17,044 bases of DNA, taken from assembly GCA_020431135.1 (NCBI GenBank), contig JAGQIT010000004.1, forward strand, positions 1 through 17,044, given 5' to 3'. The notes under the pieces were generated by a model. It saw only the letters and a program-made list of their open reading frames with translations. It was not told where the DNA came from and made no database searches. Made by a program: the position numbers and the translations under genes. The DNA is from Myxococcales bacterium (GTDB taxonomy: Bacteria > Myxococcota_A > Polyangia > Nannocystales > Nannocystaceae). Shown here one piece after another: positions 6,785 to 14,166 of this stretch; the first letter of the stretch is position 1; every line of letters begins with the position of its first letter.

Positions 6785-7060
6785 CTACTCGTCATGGAAG
6801 TACGCCCGCAGCATCGTCTCGACGACTCGCTCCACGACAGCGTCGACGACGTGGATGTTGTCCTCACCGTAGACGTCGGCGCCGCCGCTCGTGACCATTT
6901 CAAAGCTCGGGCAGTAGTCCACCTCAGGGTGCTGCGCGAGCTCCTCGGCGCAGACGCGCAGGATGGACTTTGAGTAGGTATTCGCGCAATACGCGTCGCG
7001 GCCGGAGAATGTGGTGTTGAAGGGGACAGGCGAGACCGCGATCAAGATCCGACGCAGCCC
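6785..7060 (-). pseudogene. C-terminal remnant of a GSCFA-domain protein
   Basis: The reading frame from about 7060 down to the stop at 6785 encodes LRRILIAVSPVPFNTTF, then a CANTYSKSILRVCAEEL segment, VDYCPSFEMV, and a V..VVERVVETML tail. These follow in order the last third of GSCFA-domain proteins (TVSPVPL / AN.YSKS.LR / VDYFPSYE). The N-terminal two thirds, including the GSCFA signature, could not be found in any frame upstream, where the sequence turns into unrecognisable Ser/Arg-rich translation. The first start-like codon is a TTG at 7045 with no good ribosome site. I read this as a 5'-truncated gene, perhaps a former member of the neighbouring glycan-modifying cluster. GSCFA proteins are SGNH-hydrolase-like, but their activity is poorly known. 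Confidence 0.6.
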
Positions 7061-7642
7061 AGACCGTGAAGCGCGGGGAGATCGACGGGGTGACGAGCTT
7101 GTGCTCGAATCGTCGCTCCGCTTGCCCTGGAAACGCGCTGTTGTCGAGCTGTCGCCCTCTTCATTGCGCGAGAGGCCTCTCGCTTCATGTCTTTTGCTAT
7201 CATCAATCGCGCACTCGGTGCTCCTCAGTCGGTGGCTCCGCGCCGACGCTTCCCCGGAGGCCAGGTCGAGGCGGACGCCTACGAGCTCGGCGTCGCACTG
7301 GAGAGGTTCTGCTCTGGGCGGTGTGGGGACCGTTCATTGATCGTGCGAGCAAGGCGGACTGGCTCGGAGTCGGGGCCGGCGCAGCCGCGCCCCCGAGCGA
7401 CGAGCATGAGCCGTGGTTCGACCTCGGCGCCGACGACCACGGGCTCCCGGTCCTCGCGCTCAGCGTCGGCGACCCCGGGCGCCACGGGCCCGTGCGGCGT
7501 CTTCGGCGGGCTGTGGGAGCTCGTCGGCTGGAGCTGGAACGGGCGCGTATCCGCTGTTGCGACGTCGTCGAGGAGGGGTATCATCCGCCTCATGTGGCGG
7601 ACTCGCGTCCCGAGCGGACGAGGAGAGCCCGAGGAGAGAGCG
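7061..7642. other. 582 bp without a supportable gene
   Basis: Open frames exist on both strands, as expected at this GC content, but none shows a recognisable domain, a good ribosome site or a plausible protein composition over its length. A plus-strand stretch near 7360-7480 translates to a fairly natural-looking segment (EHEPWFDLGADDHGLPVLALS) and could be decayed coding sequence. The region lies between a truncated gene and the DUF697 gene, consistent with a site of past deletion or rearrangement. The end, near 7560-7640, should hold the promoter of the DUF697 gene. Confidence 0.5.
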
Positions 7643-8251
7643 ATGTTCGGAAAGAACCGCGATGTGAGCAGCGAGAACCCCCCAGCGGCGGCGCATGATG
7701 AGCGCGCCGAGCCGCACAGCCATGACGACTGCGACGCGGAGCACGCTGAGGCGAAGCCCCATGAGCTCCCGCCGACGAGCGGGGCGGACGCGATCGTCCG
7801 CAAGTGGTCGCTATGGGCCGCGGGGTTCGGCCTCGTCCCGCTCCCGCTCCTCGACTTCGCGACGACGACCGGCTTCTCGCTGAAGATGCTGCACAGCCTG
7901 TCGAAGTACTACGGCGTCGAGTTCCGCCCGCAGCTCGGGAGGTCCGCGATAACCGCGCTCCTCGGCGGGGCTAGCTCGCCGATGCTCGCGCTCGCAGCAG
8001 GGTCCGCGCTCAAGTCGATCCCGATCGTCGGATACTCCCTGGCTGTCGCCTCTGGGCCCCTCGTCGCCGGCGGGATCACGTACGCCCTCGGGCGGGTCTT
8101 CACGGCTCACTTCGGGGCCGGCGGGACGCTCTTCGACTTCGATCCGGAGAAGTTCCGCGACTACTTCCAGAAGGAGATCGAGGCCGGCAAGGACTTCGTG
8201 AAGGGCGAGCGCTCGCAGGGCAAGGACGCGTCGGCGAGCCCCGCGACATAG
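7643..8251 (+). CDS. DUF697 family membrane protein with His/acid-rich N-terminus
   Basis: A 202-aa protein. The N-terminal 45 residues are hydrophilic and rich in His, Asp and Glu (H18, H25, H27, H34, H40), which could bind metal. From residue 49 the sequence fits DUF697: ADAIVRKWSLWAAGFGLVPLPLLDF, then a KMLHSLSKYYGVEF segment, and two hydrophobic stretches (about 102-122 and 126-150). The C-terminus is hydrophilic and helical (DPEKFRDYFQKEIEAG). DUF697 domains occur in inner-membrane proteins, often with GTPases; none is adjacent here. The ATG at 7643 follows a GAGGAG ribosome site; longer in-frame starts upstream have no such support. The next gene is convergent. The role is unknown. Confidence 0.8.
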   Translation: MFGKNRDVSSENPPAAAHDERAEPHSHDDCDAEHAEAKPHELPPTSGADAIVRKWSLWAAGFGLVPLPLLDFATTTGFSLKMLHSLSKYYGVEFRPQLGRSAITALLGGASSPMLALAAGSALKSIPIVGYSLAVASGPLVAGGITYALGRVFTAHFGAGGTLFDFDPEKFRDYFQKEIEAGKDFVKGERSQGKDASASPAT

Positions 8252-8258
8252 GGAGGCC

Positions 8259-8330
8259 GATCCCGAGAAGTGCCGCGACCGCTTCCGGACGCAGGTCGCG
8301 GCCGGGGCAGACGTCGCTCGCGGATCGTAG
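8259..8330 (+). pseudogene. decayed duplicate of the DUF697 C-terminal segment
   Basis: Eight bases after the DUF697 stop, in the +1 frame, the sequence reads DPEKCRDRFRTQVAAGADVARGS then a stop. This aligns with DPEKFRDYFQKEIEAGKDFVKG inside the gene (from 8141): 11 of 22 residues and about 46 of 66 bases match. It is a tandem partial duplication, now outside the reading frame. It may be an earlier C-terminus displaced by a frameshift or a gene fragment left by recombination. Confidence 0.65.
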
Positions 8331-8348
8331 GGCCCGGGAAAGGGAGAG

Positions 8349-9497
8349 CTACGGCGCTCGGGTCGACGGGGCGCTCGAGGGCGCCGCCAGGTCCGCCGCG
8401 TCATCGATCGCGTCGGAGAAGCTCGGGAGGTCACGCGACATCAGCGGGAGGAAGTCCCAGCTCGCGTCGACCGCAGCGGTCCCGCTGTCATCCGAGGCGC
8501 CCTGTCTCGGGTCGTCCTCGCCCTCCGCGCCCTCCTCGCTGGGGCCAGAAGCCGAGGGGTCGTCGACGCCTTCGGGAGCGCCGCCCTTGGGCGCGTCGCC
8601 GAGGTTGAAGATCAGCGATGTGTCGCTCGCGCCAGCGCCGAGCAGGACGACCTTCGAGTTCGTCGAGCGAGCGAGGGCGAGGGTCGCCTCGATGTCCCGC
8701 CAGCGCAGCAGATCGTGCGAGATCGACGCGGCGATGCGGTTGTAGTCGCGGATGCCGGCGGCCTCGATGCGCTTGCGCTCGGCCTCCTTCTCCTCGCGCA
8801 AGAGCCGGTACTCGTACTCGAGCATCTTCTGCTCCTGACCGTACCTCTCGGCGATGTAGCCCTCGACGATCGGCGGGAGGTCGATGTCGACGATCTTGAT
8901 CTCTTGGACCTGGATGAACGAGCGGCTCGTCAGCTCCTCGCCGGCGTCGTCGACCCGGCCGAGCATCGAGATGCCGCGGATCTCCTCCAACAGGTCCCCC
9001 TGCGTGGCGTAGATCTCGTGGGCGGGGCGACGGCCGAACGTCTTGCGGACGTGGGCCTCGACCTCCGGCTTGATGAGCCGCGCGTAGTAGTCGGGCCCGA
9101 TGTCTTGGTGGAGGAAGCCGAGCATGTCCTTGTTCGGCCGGTAGCGCACCGAGACCTCGACGCCGAGATCGAGGCCCTCCTCGCTGAGGATCGTGAAGCG
9201 GATCCGCTCCTCGATCAGGCGGATCTCGTAGAGGGTGAGGGTGTCCCAAGGCGGGATCACGTGGAGTCCCTCGCCCCAGATCTTCTCGGTGACGGTGCCG
9301 CCCAAGAAGTAGCGGTACATGACGCCGCTGTACCCCGTCGGGATCTTGATGAACATGAAGGGAGCGACGTACACGAGCGCGATCAGGACGACGAACGCGA
9401 CCGTGTAGATCGTGAATTGCAGGCGATTCGACAGGCTCCAGAGGCGCTCGCGGAGCCGTCGCCGCTCGAGGTCGGGGAGCTCGTCGTCGGCGCTCAT
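8349..9497 (-). CDS. prohibitin/SPFH (Band 7) domain membrane protein
   Basis: A 382-aa protein with one membrane helix at about 28-50, then an SPFH/Band 7 domain (about 51-240) that opens with the typical IPTGYSGVMYRYFLGGT and includes GEGLHVIPPW and VSVRYRP. A charged helix follows (LEYEYRLLREEKEAERKRIEAAG), likely the coiled coil through which SPFH proteins form rings. The C-terminal 80 residues are acidic and low-complexity. Prohibitin-like proteins scaffold membrane microdomains and often regulate membrane proteases. The ATG overlaps the stop of the small membrane protein gene upstream (ATGA), so the two are co-translated. The DUF697 gene ends convergently 97 nt away. Topology is inferred: short cytoplasmic N-terminus, large part outside. 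Confidence 0.9.
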   Translation of the reverse strand: MSADDELPDLERRRLRERLWSLSNRLQFTIYTVAFVVLIALVYVAPFMFIKIPTGYSGVMYRYFLGGTVTEKIWGEGLHVIPPWDTLTLYEIRLIEERIRFTILSEEGLDLGVEVSVRYRPNKDMLGFLHQDIGPDYYARLIKPEVEAHVRKTFGRRPAHEIYATQGDLLEEIRGISMLGRVDDAGEELTSRSFIQVQEIKIVDIDLPPIVEGYIAERYGQEQKMLEYEYRLLREEKEAERKRIEAAGIRDYNRIAASISHDLLRWRDIEATLALARSTNSKVVLLGAGASDTSLIFNLGDAPKGGAPEGVDDPSASGPSEEGAEGEDDPRQGASDDSGTAAVDASWDFLPLMSRDLPSFSDAIDDAADLAAPSSAPSTRAP

Positions 9498-9760
9498 CGG
9501 GCGCCCGCCGTTTCATCGCCGAGCAGGCGATCCCAGAGGCGACGTCGTCGTTGCCGTCGTCGCTCGGCGAGGAGCTCCTTGCGTCCCGGCCACTGGCGCC
9601 TCCCCGACAGGACGGCGAGCGCGAAGCCGACGAAGGGGGTGAGGAAGACGGAGACGACGATCGTGAGCCAGAAGCCGAGGCGACGCGTCTTGCCGGCGAG
9701 GCCCGCCGCGACGATGGCCGCGACGGAGAGGGCGAGGATGAAGAGGGGCGAGAGCGACAT
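9494..9760 (-). CDS. small membrane protein upstream of the SPFH gene
   Basis: An 88-aa protein with two hydrophobic segments (about 3-21 and 27-48) separated by a short GKTRR loop, and a strongly basic, Arg-rich C-terminus (RRRQRRRRLWDRLLG). The chosen ATG at 9760 begins MSLSPLFILAL, directly in the first helix; a longer frame from 9850 would add 30 residues of unlikely composition. It overlaps the SPFH start by four bases, so it probably works with that protein, perhaps as a membrane partner. I do not recognise a named family. Confidence 0.7.
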   Translation of the reverse strand: MSLSPLFILALSVAAIVAAGLAGKTRRLGFWLTIVVSVFLTPFVGFALAVLSGRRQWPGRKELLAERRRQRRRRLWDRLLGDETAGAR

Positions 9761-9864
9761 GAACCCTCGGCGGACATCCGCTGGGACCGCGGCGACTCTA
9801 TCACAACCGTCGTGCACGGAAGAGTTGCCCGGCGTCGGTCGACCCGGCATCCTCGGACGCGCAG
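9761..9864. promoter_or_regulatory. divergent intergenic region
   Basis: The 104 bp between the minus-strand membrane-protein gene and the plus-strand binding-protein gene must hold the promoters for both. A less GC-rich patch (GACTCTATCACAACC near 9795-9808) is the likeliest -10 area for one of them, but no full consensus promoter was recognised. Confidence 0.3.
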
Positions 9865-11274
9865 ATGGCCTGGCGACGACGACCGGCAGGAGACGCGAGG
9901 GCTCCGAGGGTGGCCAGGGATGTGCTCTTGGCCGCCGCTGTCCTCGTCGCGCTGTGCCTCTACGCGTGGTTCATGTGGAAGCGTCTCGCCCAGCCGTACG
10001 AGGGGCCCCCGACCGCCCTCCTCGGCGACGCGCGGATCATGCGCGAGGGGTTCCGTGAGCGCTGCGGTCGGCCGACGAACGGCGACGAGGCGCTGGTCGT
10101 CGAGGTGCTCCACTCCCGCGACACCGCCGCGTGGGTCGGCGACGCGGCGGAGCGCTTCATGCGCGACTGTCCCAACACTCAGCTTCGGTTGCGCTCGATC
10201 GGGGACATGGACGCGGTCCGCTCGATCGTCGACGGTGAGGTCGAGCCGGCCCTTTGGTTGCCGTCGAGCTCTCTCGCCTCGACCTACCTCAGGGAGCGCT
10301 GGGAGGCGGCGGGGAGGGAGGTCCCCTTGGCGATCGACGAGGGCGTGTCGCTCCTCCGCTCGCCGACGGTCCTCTTCGTCTGGGAGGACAGGTACCGCGT
10401 CCTCGCGCCCCTCATCGGCCGTTGGGACGCGAGCGGGGCCCCCTGGGCCCGGTCGCTCTGCGCGTCGATCCCCCTCGACGCTCCGATCGACCTGACGACG
10501 ATCCGCCGCGAGGCGATGGTGCCCGGGACGTGGCTCGCGTGGAAGCGCGAGCGCTTCGGAGGGTCGCCGAGCGAGCGCTTCCCCGACGGGCTGCTCGCCG
10601 GCTGGGGGCGGGTGCGAATTGAGCATAGTTCTCCGACGCGGACCGCGGTCGGCCTCGCCGCCATCTACTTGATGGCGTACGACTTTGCGAACGTCCGCCA
10701 CGGCTTGACGCTCGACTCCCCCGAGGCGTTCGAGCGCGCCCTCTACACCGAGCAGGGGGCGTTCACGCGGTGGATCCGTCGCTGTGAGGCTGGCCTCGAG
10801 TACCAGCTCGAGTCGACGCAGGAGCTCACCGAGCGGATGTTCCACGTCAGCGGGGCCTTCGATGGGGTCGTGACGTCCGAGCAGCTGGCCTTCACGATTC
10901 TCCGCAGCATCAACGCGCATGGCCCGAGCATGAGGCGCGCGCGCATCGTCTATCCTGACGTCACGATCGTCAGCGACCACCCCGCGGTGCTCTTCTGGCC
11001 GGGTCCGGGCGAGGAGGAGGAGAGCGCCGCGGCGGAGCGCTTCGTCGAGTTCCTCCGCTCCGCGCCGCGGCAGCGCGCCGCCGTCGAGCACGGCTTCCGG
11101 CCGACGAACCCGGGCGTCGTGATCCGCGACTACGACGTCGAGCGCAACCCGTTCCTCCGCCTGCGCGCGTTTGGTGTGGACCTCAACCCGCCGATGCGTG
11201 AGCCGCCCCGGGTCCACGCGTCGACGCTCCGCGAGCTGGTGGAGCGCTGGGAAGACGCGACGGAGCGCAACTAG
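9865..11274 (+). CDS. membrane-anchored extracellular substrate-binding-like protein
   Basis: A 469-aa protein with a basic N-terminus and one uncleaved-looking membrane helix (about 19-38), then a large periplasmic domain that fits a type 2 substrate-binding fold (SBP_bac_11-like). Supporting segments are VVEVLHSRDTAAWV near the start, the IGDMDAV and EPALWLPSSS segments, and near the end HPAVLFWPGPGEEEESAAAERFVEFL with RQRAAVEHGFRPTN, typical of the final lobe of such proteins. Related domains occur with von Willebrand factor A domains in stand-alone membrane proteins. No ABC permease or ATPase is adjacent, so a sensory or scaffold role is as likely as transport. The ribosome site is weak. 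The SAM methyltransferase gene starts 20 nt downstream on the same strand. Confidence 0.7.
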   Translation: MAWRRRPAGDARAPRVARDVLLAAAVLVALCLYAWFMWKRLAQPYEGPPTALLGDARIMREGFRERCGRPTNGDEALVVEVLHSRDTAAWVGDAAERFMRDCPNTQLRLRSIGDMDAVRSIVDGEVEPALWLPSSSLASTYLRERWEAAGREVPLAIDEGVSLLRSPTVLFVWEDRYRVLAPLIGRWDASGAPWARSLCASIPLDAPIDLTTIRREAMVPGTWLAWKRERFGGSPSERFPDGLLAGWGRVRIEHSSPTRTAVGLAAIYLMAYDFANVRHGLTLDSPEAFERALYTEQGAFTRWIRRCEAGLEYQLESTQELTERMFHVSGAFDGVVTSEQLAFTILRSINAHGPSMRRARIVYPDVTIVSDHPAVLFWPGPGEEEESAAAERFVEFLRSAPRQRAAVEHGFRPTNPGVVIRDYDVERNPFLRLRAFGVDLNPPMREPPRVHASTLRELVERWEDATERN

Positions 11275-11294
11275 TCGGCTCCGCTAGACACGCT

Positions 11295-12023
11295 GTGAAT
11301 ACGGGGAGTCCGACGGCGTTGAAGAGCTCAAAACACAGTCATCAGCGGGCGATCTGGGAGGCTGAGCACCGGGCGCCAGAGCTGTTCCCCTACCTCGCTA
11401 GTGAGCGGGCCTCCGACAGGGTCCTTGAGTTCTGGGAGTGGCTCCGCAGTCAGGAAAGCGGCGGAGCGCTGCGCGGCGTCGAGATCGGCTGCGGGAAGGG
11501 GCGCAATTGCCTGGGGCTCGCGGCCGCTGGCGCGGAGATGACCGGGTTCGACTTCTCGCCGACGGCGATCGCCGCGGCGAACGACCGCGCTCTAGCGATG
11601 GCGCTCCGCGAGCGCGCTCGCTTTCGGGTTCATGACGCGACGGAGGCGTGGCCGTTCGCTGACGCGTCGTTCGACTTCGCCGTCGACTTCTTCGCCTCGA
11701 TCGATATTGAGACGCGCGTCGGTCGGTCGTACGCCCGTGATGAGCTGCGGCGCGTGCTCCGTCCCGGAGGGCACCTGCTGGTCTATGTGCCCTCGGCGGA
11801 GGACGAGTATCACCGCGTCTTGTTGGCGGAGTCCCCCGCGGAGGAGGAGAACACCTTCTATTACCCGGGGAGCGAGAAGATCGAGAAGCTCTACGACCAC
11901 GCCGAGCTGCGCGCCTTCTACCGCGACTGGAGCGTGGTCCTGGAGAGGCGGATCGAGCGGAGCTGCCGGCTCCACGGGCGCGACTACACGTCCTCGAGCT
12001 TCTGGGTGATCCTCCGCCGGTGA
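11295..12023 (+). CDS. class I SAM-dependent methyltransferase
   Basis: A 242-aa Rossmann-fold methyltransferase. Motif I is GVEIGCGKGRN (61-71), followed by the acidic strand MTGFDFSPTAI (82-92), a DATEAWPFADASFDFAV segment (114-130) and LRRVLRPGGHLLVYVPS (151-167). All are typical of the Methyltransf_11/25 group of small-molecule methyltransferases. The start is a GTG at 11295 with a weak ribosome site; the N-terminal 50 residues are helical and poorly conserved in such families. It probably shares a transcript with the binding-protein gene 20 nt upstream. It ends convergently with moaC. The substrate is unknown. Confidence 0.85.
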   Translation: MNTGSPTALKSSKHSHQRAIWEAEHRAPELFPYLASERASDRVLEFWEWLRSQESGGALRGVEIGCGKGRNCLGLAAAGAEMTGFDFSPTAIAAANDRALAMALRERARFRVHDATEAWPFADASFDFAVDFFASIDIETRVGRSYARDELRRVLRPGGHLLVYVPSAEDEYHRVLLAESPAEEENTFYYPGSEKIEKLYDHAELRAFYRDWSVVLERRIERSCRLHGRDYTSSSFWVILRR

Positions 12024-12035
12024 TCCGGCCGCGCG

Positions 12036-12050
12036 GGCCGCTACGCGGCT
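12036..12050. terminator. weak hairpin between convergent genes
   Basis: GCCGC-TAC-GCGGC forms a small hairpin in the 41 nt between the methyltransferase and moaC stops. Its position suits a shared bidirectional terminator, but the stem is only 5-6 bp and no T-tract follows. Confidence 0.25.
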
Positions 12051-12064
12051 CTGCTCAGGCTGCC

Positions 12065-12547
12065 TCAGTCCTCGCGGAGCCAGCGGCCTGACTTGCCGCC
12101 TTCCTTCGCGGTCAGCTCGACCGCCTCAATCGTCATTCCGCGATCCATCGCCTTGCACATGTCGTAGATCGTGAGGGCCGCGGTCGCGGCGGCGGTCATC
12201 GCCTCCATGTCGGGTCCTGTGCGATCGACGGCCTCGACGCGCGCCTCGACGACGACGCCCGGGAGCGCCTCGTCGAGCGAGAATTGAACGTCGACCGCGG
12301 TGACCCGCACCGGGTGGCAGAGCGGGATGATCCCGGGCGTCTGCTTGCTCCCCGCGATCGCGGCGAGGCGCGCGACCCCGAGGACGTCGCCCTTGCCCAC
12401 GTCGCCTTCACGGATCCTAGCGAGCGTCGCCGGCTGCATCCGGACGCGCGCGCGGGCGGCCGCCATGCGGGGGGTCTCCGGCTTGACGGAGATCGTCACC
12501 ATCCGCGCGGCGCCGTGGGGATCGAAGTGAGTGAGCGTGTCGGACAT
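12065..12547 (-). CDS. moaC: cyclic pyranopterin monophosphate synthase MoaC
   Basis: Second enzyme of molybdenum cofactor synthesis: converts the MoaA product, 3',8-cyclo-7,8-dihydro-GTP, to cyclic pyranopterin monophosphate in the cytoplasm. The 160-aa length is normal for the family. The signatures are intact: GKGDVLGVARLAAIAGSKQT (51-70), IPLCHPV (74-80), DRTGPDMEAM (108-117) and IYDMCKAMDRGM (127-138). K52, D129 and K132 correspond to the catalytic residues of E. coli MoaC (K51, D128, K131), and the KSGRW end is conserved. It is the last gene of the moa operon, 39 nt after the two-domain methyltransferase. The ribosome site is weak, so translation may lean on upstream genes. Confidence 0.97.
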   Translation of the reverse strand: MSDTLTHFDPHGAARMVTISVKPETPRMAAARARVRMQPATLARIREGDVGKGDVLGVARLAAIAGSKQTPGIIPLCHPVRVTAVDVQFSLDEALPGVVVEARVEAVDRTGPDMEAMTAAATAALTIYDMCKAMDRGMTIEAVELTAKEGGKSGRWLRED

Positions 12548-12586
12548 CGCCGTGATTCTACGGATCCACGGGCCCGGTGTAGAGCC

Positions 12587-13657
12587 TCAACGAGCGAAGG
12601 CCGCCGTGAAGTCGGCCCACACCGCGCGCTTCTCCTCGAGGTCCCCGGCGAAGGCGCCCGAGTCGACGACGAGGTAGACCCGCTGGCTCCGGCGGTCGTT
12701 CGGGTGCGGCGTCCACACGCGGCAGGACGGAGCGCCCGTCACCTCTGCGAGCGCCCGCGACACGCGATCGACGAGCTCGCCGAGGTCGCGCAACGGCCCC
12801 TCTGCGAGATCACTCGGGAGCAGGGCTGCCCCCTTGAGGACGATGAGGGCGCGGATTGCGAGCTCCGGCGGGCAGGAGTCCGGGACGATGACCGCCGCCG
12901 CTGCGTCGATGAGCCCCCACTCGTGGCTCCGAAGCGCGGGGTCGTCGGCGACGAGGTGCGCGAGGCGATCCGCGAGTCTCCGGATCCTCGGGCGATGGAG
13001 GGCGATCGCCCTGGAGAGCGCGTCAGGCGCGTCATCCTCGCTGACACGTCGGCGCCAGTCGGTGAAGAAGCGTGGTTCGGGGGGGCGCGCCTGAGCGATG
13101 AGCGTGCAGCTCCCGCGCTGACCCTGCGACGTCTCGCCGAGCAGCGCCTCCTCACGCCAGACGACCGGGTGGAGCGCCGAGAAGAGCTCGAGGAGCTCCC
13201 CGCGGCGGAGGCAGTAGTCGGGGTTCTTGTGCCGCGCTCCGGGGCGCGACTCCAAAGAGAACGTCTCGTAGAAGAGGAGGCCCCCAGGCCGCAGGGCGGC
13301 GGCGATCTCCCGGCAGGCGTCGCGGACGAGGAAATTCGCGACGACGATCACGTCGTACTGCGCCGCGGGGAGGCGTTCGACGCCGACCTCCCGGTGCTCT
13401 GCACATAGGGGCAGCTCCTCGCGCGCGGCGAAGGCGCGGAGCTTGTCGATGACCAGCGCGGAGCTGTCCCACGCCGTCACCTCGAGGCCGCGGCGCGCGA
13501 GGAAGATCGCCGCTCCGCCGAGACCGCAGGCGAGATCGAGCGCCTGCCCGCGCCGCGGCAAGAGGTGGGCGTTGTCGACGAGAGACGCCGGCGCTCCGGC
13601 GCCTGTGACCTCGCGGTCGCTGTAGATGCGGTCCCATTTGTTCGCGGGTGTCGTCAT
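12587..13657 (-). CDS. two-domain SAM methyltransferase (TehB-like N-terminus plus unassigned C-terminal domain)
   Basis: A 356-aa protein. Residues 1-190 form a methyltransferase: NKWDRIYSDRE at the start, motif I LDLACGLGGAA (40-50), EVTAWDSS (59-66), YDVIVVANFLVRD (101-113) and LRPGGLLFYETF (122-133). This pattern is close to TehB/SAM methyltransferases. Residues about 195-356 form a second domain that I cannot assign, with helical segments and a strand-rich VWTPHPNDRRSQRVYLVVDSG stretch. The ATG at 13657 overlaps the deaminase stop (ATGA), giving tight coupling; the open frame extends 102 codons further upstream but only as a shadow of the deaminase gene. It lies between the deaminase and moaC in the molybdenum cofactor operon. 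A cofactor-related role is suggested by context only. Confidence 0.85.
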   Translation of the reverse strand: MTTPANKWDRIYSDREVTGAGAPASLVDNAHLLPRRGQALDLACGLGGAAIFLARRGLEVTAWDSSALVIDKLRAFAAREELPLCAEHREVGVERLPAAQYDVIVVANFLVRDACREIAAALRPGGLLFYETFSLESRPGARHKNPDYCLRRGELLELFSALHPVVWREEALLGETSQGQRGSCTLIAQARPPEPRFFTDWRRRVSEDDAPDALSRAIALHRPRIRRLADRLAHLVADDPALRSHEWGLIDAAAAVIVPDSCPPELAIRALIVLKGAALLPSDLAEGPLRDLGELVDRVSRALAEVTGAPSCRVWTPHPNDRRSQRVYLVVDSGAFAGDLEEKRAVWADFTAAFAR

Positions 13658-14166
13658 TGCTCGATGCCTCCAGTGCTCGCGGGATCCCGGACCTCTCGAC
13701 CTCGCGTCCACGCGACGAAGAGCGGCTCGAAGTCCGGGCGCCGCAGTCGCGCCATCTCCATCGACCGCGCGACGTCGGGGGGGCGCTCGCCCGCGCCAGC
13801 GGGGCGGAACGACGGGAGGAGCTCCGCGAGCCTCGCCAGCGGCAGGCCGTAGCAGATCCGCGCGAGCCGGGCCGCAAGCGCGGCGCCGAGGCACATAAGA
13901 CAGGGCTCGCAGCTCGTCAGGAGCGTCGCCCCGGTGAGGTCGCGGGTCGCGAGAGCGGCGCACGCTCGACGGATCGCGAGGAGCTCCGCGTGCGCCGTCG
14001 GATCGCAGCGCTGGCGGACCTCGTTCGCGGCCTCAGCCACGAGCGCGCCCTCGCGTACGAGGAGCGCGACGAAGGGGCTCGCTCCCCCCGCGAGCGCGGC
14101 GCGCGAGCGCTCGTAGAGCAGCTCTGCCCAGCGCGCCTCGGCGGCTAGGGGCGCATCCCGAGCCAC
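13654..14166 (-). CDS. CMP/dCMP-type nucleoside deaminase
   Basis: A zinc-dependent deaminase of 170 aa, acting on a base or nucleoside in the cytoplasm. The zinc site and catalytic Glu are present: H59-A-E61 within DPTAHAEL, and P88-C89-L-M-C92 within SCEPCLMC. The flanking order (PFVALLV, AHAE, TLLTSCEPCLMC) matches guanine deaminase/TadA-like proteins rather than cytidine deaminases. The C-terminal 60 residues are more variable. The GTG at 14166 lies 22 nt inside moaE, and its stop overlaps the methyltransferase start, so it is firmly embedded in the moa operon. The substrate is unknown; a guanine-type purine would fit a pathway that consumes GTP, but this is speculation. Confidence 0.85.
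   Translation of the reverse strand: MARDAPLAAEARWAELLYERSRAALAGGASPFVALLVREGALVAEAANEVRQRCDPTAHAELLAIRRACAALATRDLTGATLLTSCEPCLMCLGAALAARLARICYGLPLARLAELLPSFRPAGAGERPPDVARSMEMARLRRPDFEPLFVAWTRGREVRDPASTGGIEQ

Noticed and set aside
7066..7698. Plus-strand 210-residue open frame with some natural-looking segments
   Set aside because: It has no domain and no ribosome site, overlaps the well-supported start of the DUF697 gene, and is mostly Arg/Ser-rich, as in GC-driven shadow frames.
9494..9850. 118-residue version of the small membrane protein
   Set aside because: The extra 30 residues lie in the divergent promoter region and have no hydrophobic or conserved character; the ATG at 9760 starts directly at the membrane segment.
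8488..11217. 909-residue minus-strand open frame
   Set aside because: It runs opposite to the binding-protein gene and out of frame through the SPFH gene, with Arg/Pro-rich low-complexity translation; it is a high-GC artefact.
12587..13963. 458-residue version of the two-domain methyltransferase
   Set aside because: The additional 102 codons are the antisense-like shadow of the deaminase gene in another frame; the ATG at 13657 overlaps the deaminase stop and begins the methyltransferase homology.
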